64,000 bases of DNA from Autumnicola patrickiae (GTDB taxonomy: Bacteria; Bacteroidota; Bacteroidia; Flavobacteriales; Flavobacteriaceae): positions 8,848 to 72,847 of the forward strand of contig NZ_JAVRHM010000020.1 in the NCBI RefSeq assembly GCF_031846525.1, in the 5' to 3' direction. A program made the position numbers and the translations under genes. Below are positions 27,578 to 36,106 of this stretch, one piece after another. Within the stretch, counting starts at the first letter, position 1; the number at the start of each line of letters is the position of its first letter. A model generated the notes under the pieces. It did no database searches and had not been told where the DNA came from. It worked only from the letters and a program-made list of their open reading frames with translations.

Positions 27578-28381
27578 ATGAATATTTCTATTTTGGGTTG
27601 TGGCTGGCTGGGCCTTCCATTGGCAAAAGCTTTAATAAATAAAGGACATACCGTAAAAGGATCTACCACACGCAGGGAAAAAGTCATTGATTTACAGGAA
27701 GAGCAGATTTTGCCTTATCAGATTGAGCTTTTTCCTGAAGGAATTCAGGGAGATATTGATGCTTTTTTGTCTAAATCTGAAATTCTAATTGTGGATATTC
27801 CACCGGGAGTTCGCCGCGATCCTGAAACAGATTTTAGTGGAAAAATTAAGGAACTTCTGAAGCATTTGACAAAAAGTAGCATCAAAAATGTGCTTTTTGT
27901 GAGTTCCACTTCGGTTTATAAAGACACTGAAGGTTTTCCGGTTTATTTGGAGTCTTCGCCTCCAAACGGCAATTCTCCTGCCGCTGTAGAAATTATAGCT
28001 GCAGAAAAACTACTGACCGAAAATAGCAATTTTCGCACTACAATTGTAAGATTTGGAGGTCTTCTGGGTGCAGATCGTCATCCGGTGAACATGTTGTCCG
28101 GTAGAACGGGCATTAAAAATCCCAAAGCACCCGTAAATTTGCTTCAGCAGGAGGATTGCATTGAAATGATTCAGAAAATTATCGAAAGAGAGGCCTGGGG
28201 AACTGTTTTTAATGCTGTTTTTCCCGAACATCCTGAAAAAGAATCTTATTATTCCGAAAAGGCCACTCAAAACTTACTTCCCGAACCAGAATATGATCAA
28301 AAATCTGCTTCAAAAGGAAAAATTATAGCTTCTGAAAGATTGGAGGAAGTGCTTAGATTTGAATTTAAGCACAAAATATAG
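27578..28381 (+). CDS. NAD(P)-dependent SDR-type epimerase-like protein (YeeZ-like)
   Basis: A 267-residue cytosolic Rossmann protein. The N-terminal NISILGCGWLGLPLA is a dinucleotide-binding GxGxxG, and STTRREK follows the second strand. VSSTSVYKDTEG replaces the usual SDR Ser/Tyr region; the YxxxK pair is not clear, as in YeeZ-like members. A C-terminal part (VFNAVFPEHPEKESYYS) completes the extended-SDR shape. Substrate unknown. Probably cotranscribed with the M28 gene. Confidence 0.82.
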   Translation: MNISILGCGWLGLPLAKALINKGHTVKGSTTRREKVIDLQEEQILPYQIELFPEGIQGDIDAFLSKSEILIVDIPPGVRRDPETDFSGKIKELLKHLTKSSIKNVLFVSSTSVYKDTEGFPVYLESSPPNGNSPAAVEIIAAEKLLTENSNFRTTIVRFGGLLGADRHPVNMLSGRTGIKNPKAPVNLLQQEDCIEMIQKIIEREAWGTVFNAVFPEHPEKESYYSEKATQNLLPEPEYDQKSASKGKIIASERLEEVLRFEFKHKI

Positions 28382-28543
28382 CCGATGCCTGAAAATGCCA
28401 AATATCGACTTCGGTAAGTTCGTTGTTTGGAGTTCTTTTTGTAAATTCAGGAGTGGAGTCGGGAACGAGAACTGAAGTTAATTTAACAATGTGAAAATTT
28501 GCTAATGTGCTAATGGGAGAGTCTAAATGAAACAGAATGAGGC

Positions 28544-28625
28544 CTCGACAGGCTCAGCCGGACTGGCGTTGTTTGGTTTTCAGCTTGCCGAAATGTGAAT
28601 GGGCTTCGGCAGGCTCAGCATGACC
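28544..28625 (+). repeat. Two copies of a short intergenic repeat (TCGRCAGGCTCAGC core)
   Basis: CTCGACAGGCTCAGCCGGACTGG at 28544-28566 and CTTCGGCAGGCTCAGCATGACC at 28604-28625 share the core TCG-CAGGCTCAGC. The same kind of element, in the form TCGACTCCGCTCGAACTGAC, recurs at 56370-56525. They sit in the 265-base gap between convergent genes and are far richer in G+C than their surroundings. Confidence 0.65.
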
Positions 28626-28646
28626 GCTATTTTATATACTAAAATT

Positions 28647-29372
28647 CTACTTCGTATAAGCTTCTGAATATGGGGACCAGATTTCGTAGATGGGATCGCC
28701 TTTGGAGCTTTTGCCCTGGTGATGCCATTCGCTATCTCTTACTTCATATTCGAAATCGAGACTGGCTCCTACCCTGTTGCTATCACGGGAGAAGAATTCA
28801 ATATTTTCTATATACTTACCGTCTTCCGCAGAATAAGTACCGCCGCCTGTACCGCTAAATTCTCTTGTAGCTGAGTTAAAGGCAATCCATTGAAAACGTC
28901 CGCCGCCAAGAATTTTTACCGTTCTGCGGTTGCCGGGAGTCATTGTACTCATTTCTCTACCCCTCTTACGACCGGTAATCACCCAGTTGCCGCTAAGATC
29001 ATCTTCTTCTGAAGATATTCTTTCCCAAACCTGTACTTCAGTTACATTGTCAATCTTAATCTGACTATTATCGCTCATAAAACTAAGCTTAGGATCGAAA
29101 GTTTTTCCTATAGCTTCAGGATTTTTAGTGTTAAAATCTGACATTTCCCTGTAATCAGCTTCAGAATATTCACCGCCAAGTGCCCACAGAAATTCATTAG
29201 TTTCAGAATTTTTGGCACCTTCAGCAAAATAACCATCCTGATAAATCCTAACGACCTCTTTGTCGGTAACTTCCAGTCCATTCTCCTCCACAAGTTTCCA
29301 GGAACCTTCCAAACTTTGTGCATTCAGCGAAAAACAAATGATCAACAGCGGTAGAATAATTAGCTTTTTCAT
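28647..29372 (-). CDS. Secreted protein with two lipocalin-like repeats
   Basis: A 241-residue exported protein (signal MKKLIILPLLIICFSLNAQ). The mature part is a tandem duplication: each half starts with a G-(S/N)-W motif (LEGSWKLVEENG; LSGNWVITGRKRG), contains a G(G)xYS segment (GGEYSEAD; GGTYSAED), and ends with a VW/IW strand (VQVWERIS; YEIWSPY). This beta-barrel-like pattern fits lipocalin-like domains of Bacteroidota. No ligand is known. It is followed on the same strand by nothing close; hflX lies 42 bases upstream in the same direction. Confidence 0.75.
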   Translation of the reverse strand: MKKLIILPLLIICFSLNAQSLEGSWKLVEENGLEVTDKEVVRIYQDGYFAEGAKNSETNEFLWALGGEYSEADYREMSDFNTKNPEAIGKTFDPKLSFMSDNSQIKIDNVTEVQVWERISSEEDDLSGNWVITGRKRGREMSTMTPGNRRTVKILGGGRFQWIAFNSATREFSGTGGGTYSAEDGKYIENIEFFSRDSNRVGASLDFEYEVRDSEWHHQGKSSKGDPIYEIWSPYSEAYTK

Positions 29373-29414
29373 ATTTATAGGATTTTAAAAAATTCAGCTT
29401 AAGCAAAATCTCGA

Positions 29415-30638
29415 CTATTCCTGCTCTTCCCCGTAGGTATCATATTCTGGGTACAGGAAATTGTTATAAGGAAATCTTGTAATGTGGATTTTCCTTACTG
29501 CTTCATAGACTTTTTTCCGAAATTCTTCTATGTTCTCTTTTTCCAGTGCCGAAATGAACAAAACATCCTCACCCATACGGTTCATCCACGTCCTTTTCCA
29601 ATCGGTAAGGGTATTGTGGGCTGTAGTTTTTTCGGTGACCAGGTCATCTTCATCAATAACTTCAGGCTTGTACTGATCTATTTTATTAAAAACCATCAAC
29701 GTTGGCTTATCGGAACTTTTAATTTCCGTCAGGATCTGGTTTACCGAATCTATATGTTCTTCAAAATTGGGATGGGAAATATCCACCACATGCAAGAGCA
29801 AGTCTGCTTCACGCACTTCATCCAGTGTTCCTTTAAACGATTCGACTAACTGAGTTGGCAGCTTCCGGATAAAACCTACAGTATCGGTTAGTAAAAATGG
29901 CAAATTTCGTATTACTACTTTACGTACAGTAGTATCCAGCGTTGCAAATAATTTATTTTCAGCAAAAACTTCGCTCTTACTAATCACGTTCATTAAAGTG
30001 GATTTCCCCACGTTTGTATATCCAACAAGAGCGACGCGTACCAACTGACCACGGTTACCACGCTGCACTTCCATTTGCTTATCTATGGCCTCGATTTTCT
30101 TTTTAAGAAGGGCAATTTTATCACGGACGATACGTCTATCTGTCTCAATCTCTGTCTCACCGGGACCACGCATTCCAATACCACCACGCTGCCGCTCAAG
30201 GTGGGTCCACATTCCTGCAAGCCGAGGTAATAAATATTCGTACTGCGCCAGTTCTACCTGGGTCCTTGCATAGCTGGTTTGTGCCCTTTGCGCGAAAATA
30301 TCCAGAATAAGGTTGGTCCTGTCCAGTACTTTACACTTAAGGATTTTTTCAATATTTTTTTGTTGTGCGGGAGAAAGTTCGTCATCAAAAATGGCCGTTC
30401 CTATTTCATTCTCATCCACAAATTCCTTTACATCATTCATCTTACCCGAACCAATAAATGTTTTTGGATTGGGCTTATCCATTTTTTGTGTAAAGCGTTT
30501 TAAAACTTCACCTCCGGCCGTATAGGTAAGAAATTCCAGCTCATCGAGATATTCTTCAAGCTTATCTTCTCCCTGTTCTTTGGTGACGATTCCTATAAGA
30601 ACCGTTTTTTCGTATTGTAAATCGGTTTTTTCAATCAT
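29415..30638 (-). CDS. hflX: GTPase HflX, ribosome-splitting/rescue factor
   Basis: A 407-residue translational GTPase. The N-terminal HflX domain ends with the glycine-rich RGGIGMRGPGETEIETDRR and a helical stretch; the G domain has GYTNVGKSTLMN (P-loop), DTVGFI (G3) and NKID (G4). HflX binds the 50S subunit and splits stalled or stress-inactivated ribosomes. A TAACTTTG -7 box ends 5 bases before the ATG, so the message is probably leaderless. The stop is 42 bases before the lipocalin-like gene, which may be cotranscribed. Confidence 0.97.
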   Translation of the reverse strand: MIEKTDLQYEKTVLIGIVTKEQGEDKLEEYLDELEFLTYTAGGEVLKRFTQKMDKPNPKTFIGSGKMNDVKEFVDENEIGTAIFDDELSPAQQKNIEKILKCKVLDRTNLILDIFAQRAQTSYARTQVELAQYEYLLPRLAGMWTHLERQRGGIGMRGPGETEIETDRRIVRDKIALLKKKIEAIDKQMEVQRGNRGQLVRVALVGYTNVGKSTLMNVISKSEVFAENKLFATLDTTVRKVVIRNLPFLLTDTVGFIRKLPTQLVESFKGTLDEVREADLLLHVVDISHPNFEEHIDSVNQILTEIKSSDKPTLMVFNKIDQYKPEVIDEDDLVTEKTTAHNTLTDWKRTWMNRMGEDVLFISALEKENIEEFRKKVYEAVRKIHITRFPYNNFLYPEYDTYGEEQE

Positions 30639-30643
30639 AAAGG

Positions 30644-30651
30644 CAAAGTTA
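30644..30651 (-). promoter_or_regulatory. Predicted hflX promoter -7 box
   Basis: TAACTTTG on the minus strand fits the Bacteroidota consensus TAnnTTTG, 5 bases before the hflX ATG. No clear -33 TTG lies at the usual 17-23-base spacing, so it is supported by the -7 box only. Confidence 0.5.
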
Positions 30652-30709
30652 CATAATTGAATGTTATTGTGATTTTTAGTGCTGTTTATTCAACAAAAAT
30701 TTAACGCAG

Positions 30710-30740
30710 AAAAGCCCGCCATTTCTGTGACGGGCTTTTT
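30710..30740 (-). terminator. Terminator at the end of the SUF-DUF3078 unit
   Basis: Stem AAAAGCCCG / CGGGCTTTT with a 12-base loop, 22 bases after the DUF3078 stop. The minus-strand tail has four T; the plus strand has five, so it could work both ways. Confidence 0.8.
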
Positions 30741-30761
30741 CCAAATGTATTTGTGAATATC

Positions 30762-31661
30762 TTAGAACCCGTAATTTATGCCTACTCCAAACACTTCCCG
30801 TATTTGGAAAGCTGCTACGGCATTATCGTCATAAATTGCCTGAAACAGCAGGTTTGCAGATAGATATTTATTGATACCCATCTCCAGATCCATCAAATAG
30901 TCTATATCAATATTCCCCGGTTTATCGAGGTAGTTTTTGTAGAAATTAATGGAATTGCTCATCACGACATCTTCCAACAGCTCAAAATTAGCGAGTATAT
31001 TCAGGGAGGAACCAAATTCAAATCTCATAGATTCACCTTTATCCACTCCAAAATACTGGCCGTCCCTATAGTCGGGACCCGATGTAAAACGATCATCTAC
31101 AAAAATAAAACGTGAAGTTGCAGGTGCGAGATTGATTACAAAATTTTCGTTCTTTTTGTACATCATACCGGGACCTGCCTGCAGGTATGCCGGGGACAGA
31201 AAATGCGTGGTTTCTGTTCTTGTGGTTTCCCCTTCAGCATTTTCACTAAATTTATAACCCTTGTCGAACTGCGTTCTAAAATTAAGGAAGAACGAATAAT
31301 AGAAACCGGATTCTTTGATTTCCAGCCCCGCAATAGAATTTACATCCAGCCTGTCACTGGTTTTCCTCGGAAATTTATCTGTTCGCACTTTTGTAAGTCC
31401 GTAATTTCCAAGGATAGTGTTTCTCCAGGTGAAACGATCCTTCCGGTAATTAATATGATAATTTGCTGTGAGATTTCCGGCGATACTGGAAGTTCCCCCA
31501 CCAGTCCATTCAGCATTAAAAGCAGACTGGTTAAAAAGTAGCTGAACATTTCCCTCTGTATCCCAACCGTTTGGTGGAACAGAGTCCTTTTGCATTTCTT
31601 GTTGTGCCTGTACTATTAATGTAGATATTAGACTTAGAGCTACAATTAAAAATCTCACCAT
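30762..31661 (-). CDS. DUF3078 outer-membrane-type protein
   Basis: The start at 31661 gives a signal peptide (MVRFLIVALSLISTLIVQAQ); a longer frame from 31703 overlaps the upstream gene and adds nothing. The mature protein (about 280 residues) is rich in alternating beta strands (FTWRNTILGNYGLTKV; FYYSFFLNFRTQFDKG) and ends in GVGINYGF, an aromatic C-terminus typical of outer-membrane beta-barrels. It matches DUF3078 proteins of Bacteroidota, function unknown. It starts 2 bases after the DUF2480 stop, so it is cotranscribed with the SUF genes. A terminator follows. Confidence 0.85.
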   Translation of the reverse strand: MVRFLIVALSLISTLIVQAQQEMQKDSVPPNGWDTEGNVQLLFNQSAFNAEWTGGGTSSIAGNLTANYHINYRKDRFTWRNTILGNYGLTKVRTDKFPRKTSDRLDVNSIAGLEIKESGFYYSFFLNFRTQFDKGYKFSENAEGETTRTETTHFLSPAYLQAGPGMMYKKNENFVINLAPATSRFIFVDDRFTSGPDYRDGQYFGVDKGESMRFEFGSSLNILANFELLEDVVMSNSINFYKNYLDKPGNIDIDYLMDLEMGINKYLSANLLFQAIYDDNAVAAFQIREVFGVGINYGF

Positions 31662-31663
31662 TC

Positions 31664-32176
31664 TTATTTCTTTGGTTTCCTGTAAAGAGGCACAGAAGAA
31701 CAAGCCTCTCCATACAGAAGGCTTTTTACAACCGGTTGCAATTTTTCTATAAGCAGTAAATAGGCATTCTTAGGTACTGGTTTATGGGAACATCCCTTGA
31801 CAATAACTGGTTTATCTACTAATTCTGAAACATCCATTTTCTGAATAATTTCAGTATATAAAACGGTTTCCAGGTCCTCGAGATTTCCGGAAACTGTTTT
31901 TTTTGCGTACGGCTGAAGATAAGTAGCCAGCAACATGTAAGCCCACGCCGGAATTATCGCGTCTGTTGTACAGGTAAGCGCCACATAAGAATCTTTATAC
32001 TGCCTCCAGTCGTGTTGAGCTGCCTTTTCCCTAAATACACCTTCCCGAAGGACAAGTCCCTCCAGCAGCCAGTCCTTGATATCAAAAAGCACCCGTTCTC
32101 CTGAAGGATAATAGTCTTCAAGATCAAAGGTGACCAACTTACTGTTGGCTACTCTGTTTACTATTTCTGTAGACAT
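31664..32176 (-). CDS. DUF2480 protein linked to the SUF operon
   Basis: A 170-residue cytosolic protein of the Bacteroidota family DUF2480. Visible marks are LVTFDLEDYYPSGERVLFDI near the N-terminus, ALTCTTDAIIPAWAYMLL in the middle, and a C-terminal cysteine-containing KGCSHKPVP plus YGEACSSVPLYRK. The conserved Cys residues and constant position behind sufE and sufT suggest a role in iron-sulfur work, but none is established. It lies 34 bases after the sufT-like gene and 2 bases before DUF3078. Confidence 0.85.
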   Translation of the reverse strand: MSTEIVNRVANSKLVTFDLEDYYPSGERVLFDIKDWLLEGLVLREGVFREKAAQHDWRQYKDSYVALTCTTDAIIPAWAYMLLATYLQPYAKKTVSGNLEDLETVLYTEIIQKMDVSELVDKPVIVKGCSHKPVPKNAYLLLIEKLQPVVKSLLYGEACSSVPLYRKPKK

Positions 32177-32210
32177 ATCTTAAATTTTAAACTTGCTGAA
32201 AAACTTTTAA

Positions 32211-32534
32211 TTACAAAAGTCCCAGTTCGAGTTTAGCTTCTTCACTCATTAAATCCTGAGTCCATGGTGGATCGAAAGTGATTTCCACTTCGGCATCCTT
32301 CACCATATCCAATGATTTTACCCTTTCTTCCACTTCCTGAGGTAAACTTTCGGCCACAGGACAGTTAGGGGTGGTAAGCGTCATGAGGATTTTCACCTCA
32401 TAATCTGTACTCACCATAACATCGTATATCAACCCAAGTTCATATATATCCACAGGGATTTCCGGATCATAAATAGTTTTAAGAACCTTTACGATTTTTT
32501 CCCCTAATGCATCAGTATCTATTTCCTGTTCCAT
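32211..32534 (-). CDS. SufT-like DUF59/MIP18 iron-sulfur assembly protein
   Basis: A 107-residue single-domain DUF59 protein: TIYDPEIPVDIYELGLIYDV, then LTTPNCPVAESLP with the family's conserved Cys, then DPPWTQDLMSEEAKLELG. SufT-type proteins help mature iron-sulfur proteins under high demand; the ScpA/PaaD families are relatives. Its start is one base after the sufE stop, so it is translated with sufE. Confidence 0.92.
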   Translation of the reverse strand: MEQEIDTDALGEKIVKVLKTIYDPEIPVDIYELGLIYDVMVSTDYEVKILMTLTTPNCPVAESLPQEVEERVKSLDMVKDAEVEITFDPPWTQDLMSEEAKLELGLL

Positions 32535-32535
32535 C

Positions 32536-32982
32536 TTAATTTAATTGCGTTTGGTATGCCACAGCATACATTTTTAACTGTTTGATCATACTCACCAATC
32601 CGTTTGCGCGAGTGGGTGAAAGATGCTCCTTTAATCCGATTTCATCAATAAACTGCGTATCGGCCTTGATTATATCTGCAGGATGTTGATTAGAAAATGC
32701 CCGTATTAAAATTGCAACGATCCCCTTAGTAATAATGGCATCACTATCTGCCGTAAACCTAAGTTTGTCACCTTCCAGTTCTGCATGCACCCATACTTTA
32801 CTCTGGCAGCCTTTAATCAGGTTTTCTTCAATCTTATATTTTTCGTCGATAAGCGGAAGCGATTTTCCAAGCTCTATCATGTATTCATAACGCTGCATCC
32901 AGTCGTCAAACATCGCAAATTCATCAACAATCTCTTCCTGTATTTCCTTTATATTTTTACTCACTTGTCTCTGTTTTGTCAA
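32536..32982 (-). CDS. sufE: Sulfur acceptor protein SufE
   Basis: A 148-residue SufE with the sulfur-accepting Cys59 in LIKGCQSKVWV, and the C-terminal region (LSPTRANGLVSMIKQ) of the family. SufE takes persulfide sulfur from SufS and passes it to SufB in the SufBCD scaffold. The gene start lies 26 bases inside the preceding META-like gene, an overlap that suggests coupling. Confidence 0.95.
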   Translation of the reverse strand: MTKQRQVSKNIKEIQEEIVDEFAMFDDWMQRYEYMIELGKSLPLIDEKYKIEENLIKGCQSKVWVHAELEGDKLRFTADSDAIITKGIVAILIRAFSNQHPADIIKADTQFIDEIGLKEHLSPTRANGLVSMIKQLKMYAVAYQTQLN

Positions 32983-33385
32983 GGCTTAAAAGCTCCTGAT
33001 TATCTTTTGATAAAAATATTAAATTTTTATCGCTACTCCTTACATTCCTGATATCCAACAGTATCTCATTAAAAAGATCTTCATATTCCATCTGTCCTTC
33101 ACAGTACATCTTTGTCCCTAGTGGCGGATTAAATATAATAGATGAACCCTCACTTTTGTAGGTCGCCACAAAATTATTACAGCCTGTTTTTCCTGAAAGT
33201 CGTTGGTTCTCTCCGTCGAAATTAAGGATAAAACCTTCGGAAGAAATATCCTCCCCATCCATTTCCACCAAATTGTAAGCGGCATCAATGGACTTTAAAT
33301 CTGCAGGATCTTCTGAAAATTTCTCTTCTGAATTTTCGCAGGAAATAATTAAAAATATACTGAGTAGGGTTATCATTCTTTTCAT
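32957..33385 (-). CDS. META/HslJ-like small lipoprotein
   Basis: A 142-residue lipoprotein (signal LLSIFLIISCENSEE). The mature domain has the META-fold signature: YNLVEMDGEDIS, LNFDGENQRLSGKTGCNNFVA, then a K-M-x-C-like TKMYCEGQMEYEDLFN. META/HslJ proteins are heat-shock or antibiotic-tolerance-linked envelope proteins in other bacteria. Here it sits between sufS (10 bases upstream) and sufE (26-base overlap), cotranscribed with the cytosolic SUF machinery. Its role in that context is unknown. Confidence 0.8.
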   Translation of the reverse strand: MKRMITLLSIFLIISCENSEEKFSEDPADLKSIDAAYNLVEMDGEDISSEGFILNFDGENQRLSGKTGCNNFVATYKSEGSSIIFNPPLGTKMYCEGQMEYEDLFNEILLDIRNVRSSDKNLIFLSKDNQELLSLDKTETSE

Positions 33386-33395
33386 TACTCCTTAC

Positions 33396-34634
33396 TTAAG
33401 AAAGCATTGCTTTAGCCTTTTCTACAGCTTCTATGAAACGATCTATTTCGGCTTTTGTATTATAAAACGAAAAGGAAGCCCTTACCGTACCAGGAATTCC
33501 ATAGAAATCCATAATTGGCTGTGCACAATGGTGACCGGTACGTACTGCAATTCCTAATTTGTCTACAATTGTTCCTATATCATAAGGATGTAAACCTTCT
33601 ATATTAAATGAAACCACCGCAGTTTTCTCTTTGGAAATTCCATAGATTTTCATCCCATCGATCTTAAGCAATTTTTCAGTTGCGTATTCGAGCAGATCCT
33701 GTTCGTAGGCAGCAATTGCATCAAAACCTATAGCATCAAGATAGTCAATGGCCGCTCCAAAAGCGATCCCACCGCAGATATTTGGTGTTCCGGCTTCAAA
33801 TTTATGTGGTAAATCTGCGTACGTTGTCTTCTCGAAAGTAACTGTAGCAATCATTTCACCACCTCCCTGATAAGGAGGTAGTTTCTTTAGCCATTCTTCC
33901 TTTCCATAAAGAACTCCAACTCCTGTTGGTCCACACATTTTATGCGCAGAAACTACGTAAAAATCGACATCCAGAGCCTGAACATCTGCTTTAATATGTG
34001 GTGCTGCCTGTGCTCCATCAATTAAAACCGCTGCTCCTGCCGCATGTGCTTTATCAATAATTTTTTTAATAGGATTTACCGTCCCTAATGCATTAGATAC
34101 ATGGTTTAAAAAGACAATTTTCGTCCTTTCTGACAGCAATTCTTCAAAAGCGGAATAAATTAATTCTCCGTCTTCATTCATCGGGATCACCTTCAGTTTT
34201 GCACCGGTTTTTTCGCAAATCATTTGCCATGGCACAATATTCGAGTGGTGCTCCAAAGCTGAAACCAAAATTTCATCTCCTTCTTTAAGAATAGCTCCAA
34301 AGCCACTTGCCACCAGATTTATCCCGTGAGTTGCGCCCGAAGTGAAAATTATTTCATGAGACTTTTCCGCATTAAAATGCTTCTGAATCTTCTGTCTGGC
34401 CGCTTCATACTTATCTGTAGCTTCCTGTGAAAGTGTATGCACTCCACGATGTATGTTTGCATTATAGTTGGAATAGTAGTCAACTATAGCATCTATAACC
34501 TGTTGCGGCGTTTGGGAAGTAGCCGCATTATCGAAATAGATCAAAGGATAATTATTTACCTCTCTCTGAAGAATAGGAAAGTCTTTCCTGATCTTTTCTA
34601 CATCGAAAATATTTTTTTCAGTAGCAATACTCAT
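33396..34634 (-). CDS. sufS: Cysteine desulfurase SufS
   Basis: A 412-residue group II cysteine desulfurase. PLP-binding Lys232 is in VVSAHKMCGPTG, the catalytic Cys370 in VRTGHHCAQP, and the SufS-type N-terminus YFDNAATSQTP is present. It removes sulfur from cysteine and hands it to SufE. The 56-base gap after sufD and the order sufD-sufS are normal for Bacteroidota. Confidence 0.97.
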   Translation of the reverse strand: MSIATEKNIFDVEKIRKDFPILQREVNNYPLIYFDNAATSQTPQQVIDAIVDYYSNYNANIHRGVHTLSQEATDKYEAARQKIQKHFNAEKSHEIIFTSGATHGINLVASGFGAILKEGDEILVSALEHHSNIVPWQMICEKTGAKLKVIPMNEDGELIYSAFEELLSERTKIVFLNHVSNALGTVNPIKKIIDKAHAAGAAVLIDGAQAAPHIKADVQALDVDFYVVSAHKMCGPTGVGVLYGKEEWLKKLPPYQGGGEMIATVTFEKTTYADLPHKFEAGTPNICGGIAFGAAIDYLDAIGFDAIAAYEQDLLEYATEKLLKIDGMKIYGISKEKTAVVSFNIEGLHPYDIGTIVDKLGIAVRTGHHCAQPIMDFYGIPGTVRASFSFYNTKAEIDRFIEAVEKAKAMLS

Positions 34635-34690
34635 TCTATCATTTTTAAATTTCAGGATCTGCTTCAGACTACTGCAAAAAACAATAGTTC

Positions 34691-36004
34691 TTAAAGATTA
34701 AAACCTAATTCCACTCCTAATTTCAGAGCAATAAGTTTATTGATCCTTTTCTTGATTTCAGGGATTTTAACACTTTCCAATACGTTATTGGCAAAAGCAT
34801 ACATTAATAATCCGCGTGCTTCTTTCTTCGGAATTCCCCTGGAACGTAAATAGAACAAAGCATCTTCGTCCAGTTGCCCAATTGTACATCCGTGGCTACA
34901 TTTTACATCATCTGCAAAAATCTCCAGTTGAGGCTTGGAATTAATTGTAGCCTTGTCATCGATTAAAATATTATTGTTAGACTGGTACGCATTTGTTTTC
35001 TGCGCCTCTTTTTCCACAACAACTTTTCCGTTAAAAACACCAACAGATTTTTCGGAAAAAATGCCTTTGTAATCCTGGTGACTTTCGCAATTAGGCTCGA
35101 TATGGTGTACCAGGGTATTATGATCTACATGCTGCTTACCTTCTATAATCGTCACCCCTTTCATTGTAGAGTCGATGTTTTCCCCTCTCTGATAGAAATT
35201 GAGATTGTTACGGGTTAGCTTCCCTCCAAAAGAAAAGGTGTGGACAGACACATGACTCTCAGACTTCTGTTCAATAAAGGTATTATCAATTAAAGAAGCT
35301 GAAGATTTATCGTTTTGAATCTTGTAGTAATCTACTATTGCTCTTTTGTCTGCAAATATTTCAGTAACTGAATTCGTCAGTACCGGATGATCTGTAAGGC
35401 TCTGGTGACGCTCGATTATCTGAACATGGGAATTCTCATCTACCACAACTAAATTACGTGGTTGCACCAGTAATGCAGACTCATTTCCTGTGGAAAAGTT
35501 TATAATCTGAATTGGCTTATCAGCCAGTTTGTTCTTATGAATATGAATGTATGCTCCTTCTTTGGCAAATGCGGTATTAAGCGAATTTAAGCCGGATTTT
35601 GGAGTGATTTTGTTGAAGTAATTATCAATCACCGGTTTATACTTCGGATTATTTAAGGCCGAAGACATCAAACACACATCAATTTTATCGTGTGTGGTTT
35701 GAGAAAGATGTGATGAAAATATCCCGTCAATAAACACAAGATCGTAAGTATCTATATCATGGATAATATACTTTTTAATATCCTTATAATCTATAGCTTC
35801 TTCCTTCTTAGGAAATACGCTATAATCATGCTTCAAGACAGAGTTAAGGGAAGTATATTTCCAATCTTCCTGCTTCCTGTTTGGAAAACCCAGCGTCTCG
35901 AAATCCCGAATTGCCTGGCTTCTTATTTGGTGAACATCACTATCGCTTCCAAAATCTTCTTCAAAAGCCATAAATGATGATACTAATTTATCTTTTAATT
36001 CCAT
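34691..36004 (-). CDS. sufD: SufD, Fe-S scaffold component
   Basis: A 437-residue SufB/SufD beta-helix protein. The C-terminal part has the family motif KCSHGCTIGQLDEDALFYLRSRGI, and the middle has HHIEPNCESHQDYKGIF. Relative to SufB it lacks the extra Cys set. It forms the SufBC2D complex. The frame starts at ATG 36004, preceded by the 102-base palindromic spacer that separates it from sufC. Confidence 0.96.
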   Translation of the reverse strand: MELKDKLVSSFMAFEEDFGSDSDVHQIRSQAIRDFETLGFPNRKQEDWKYTSLNSVLKHDYSVFPKKEEAIDYKDIKKYIIHDIDTYDLVFIDGIFSSHLSQTTHDKIDVCLMSSALNNPKYKPVIDNYFNKITPKSGLNSLNTAFAKEGAYIHIHKNKLADKPIQIINFSTGNESALLVQPRNLVVVDENSHVQIIERHQSLTDHPVLTNSVTEIFADKRAIVDYYKIQNDKSSASLIDNTFIEQKSESHVSVHTFSFGGKLTRNNLNFYQRGENIDSTMKGVTIIEGKQHVDHNTLVHHIEPNCESHQDYKGIFSEKSVGVFNGKVVVEKEAQKTNAYQSNNNILIDDKATINSKPQLEIFADDVKCSHGCTIGQLDEDALFYLRSRGIPKKEARGLLMYAFANNVLESVKIPEIKKRINKLIALKLGVELGFNL

Positions 36005-36010
36005 TTCTTA

Positions 36011-36098
36011 AGTTTAAAGTATTCAGTTTAAAGCTCTAAGCCTTCGCTTTCAAACTTTAAACTCTTCAATTTTCAAAATTGAAAAATTTTCAAAATTT
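36011..36098. repeat. Palindromic AT-rich spacer between sufC and sufD
   Basis: AGTTTAAAG occurs at 36011-36019 and 36025-36033, with its inverse CTTTAAACT at 36055-36063. Then come two nested perfect palindromes, CAATTTT-C-AAAATTG (36067-36081) and AAATTTT-C-AAAATTT (36084-36098). All can fold as hairpins in the sufC-sufD message; no T-run follows, so a terminator is unlikely. Confidence 0.6.
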
Positions 36099-36106
36099 CA
36101 AATTGT

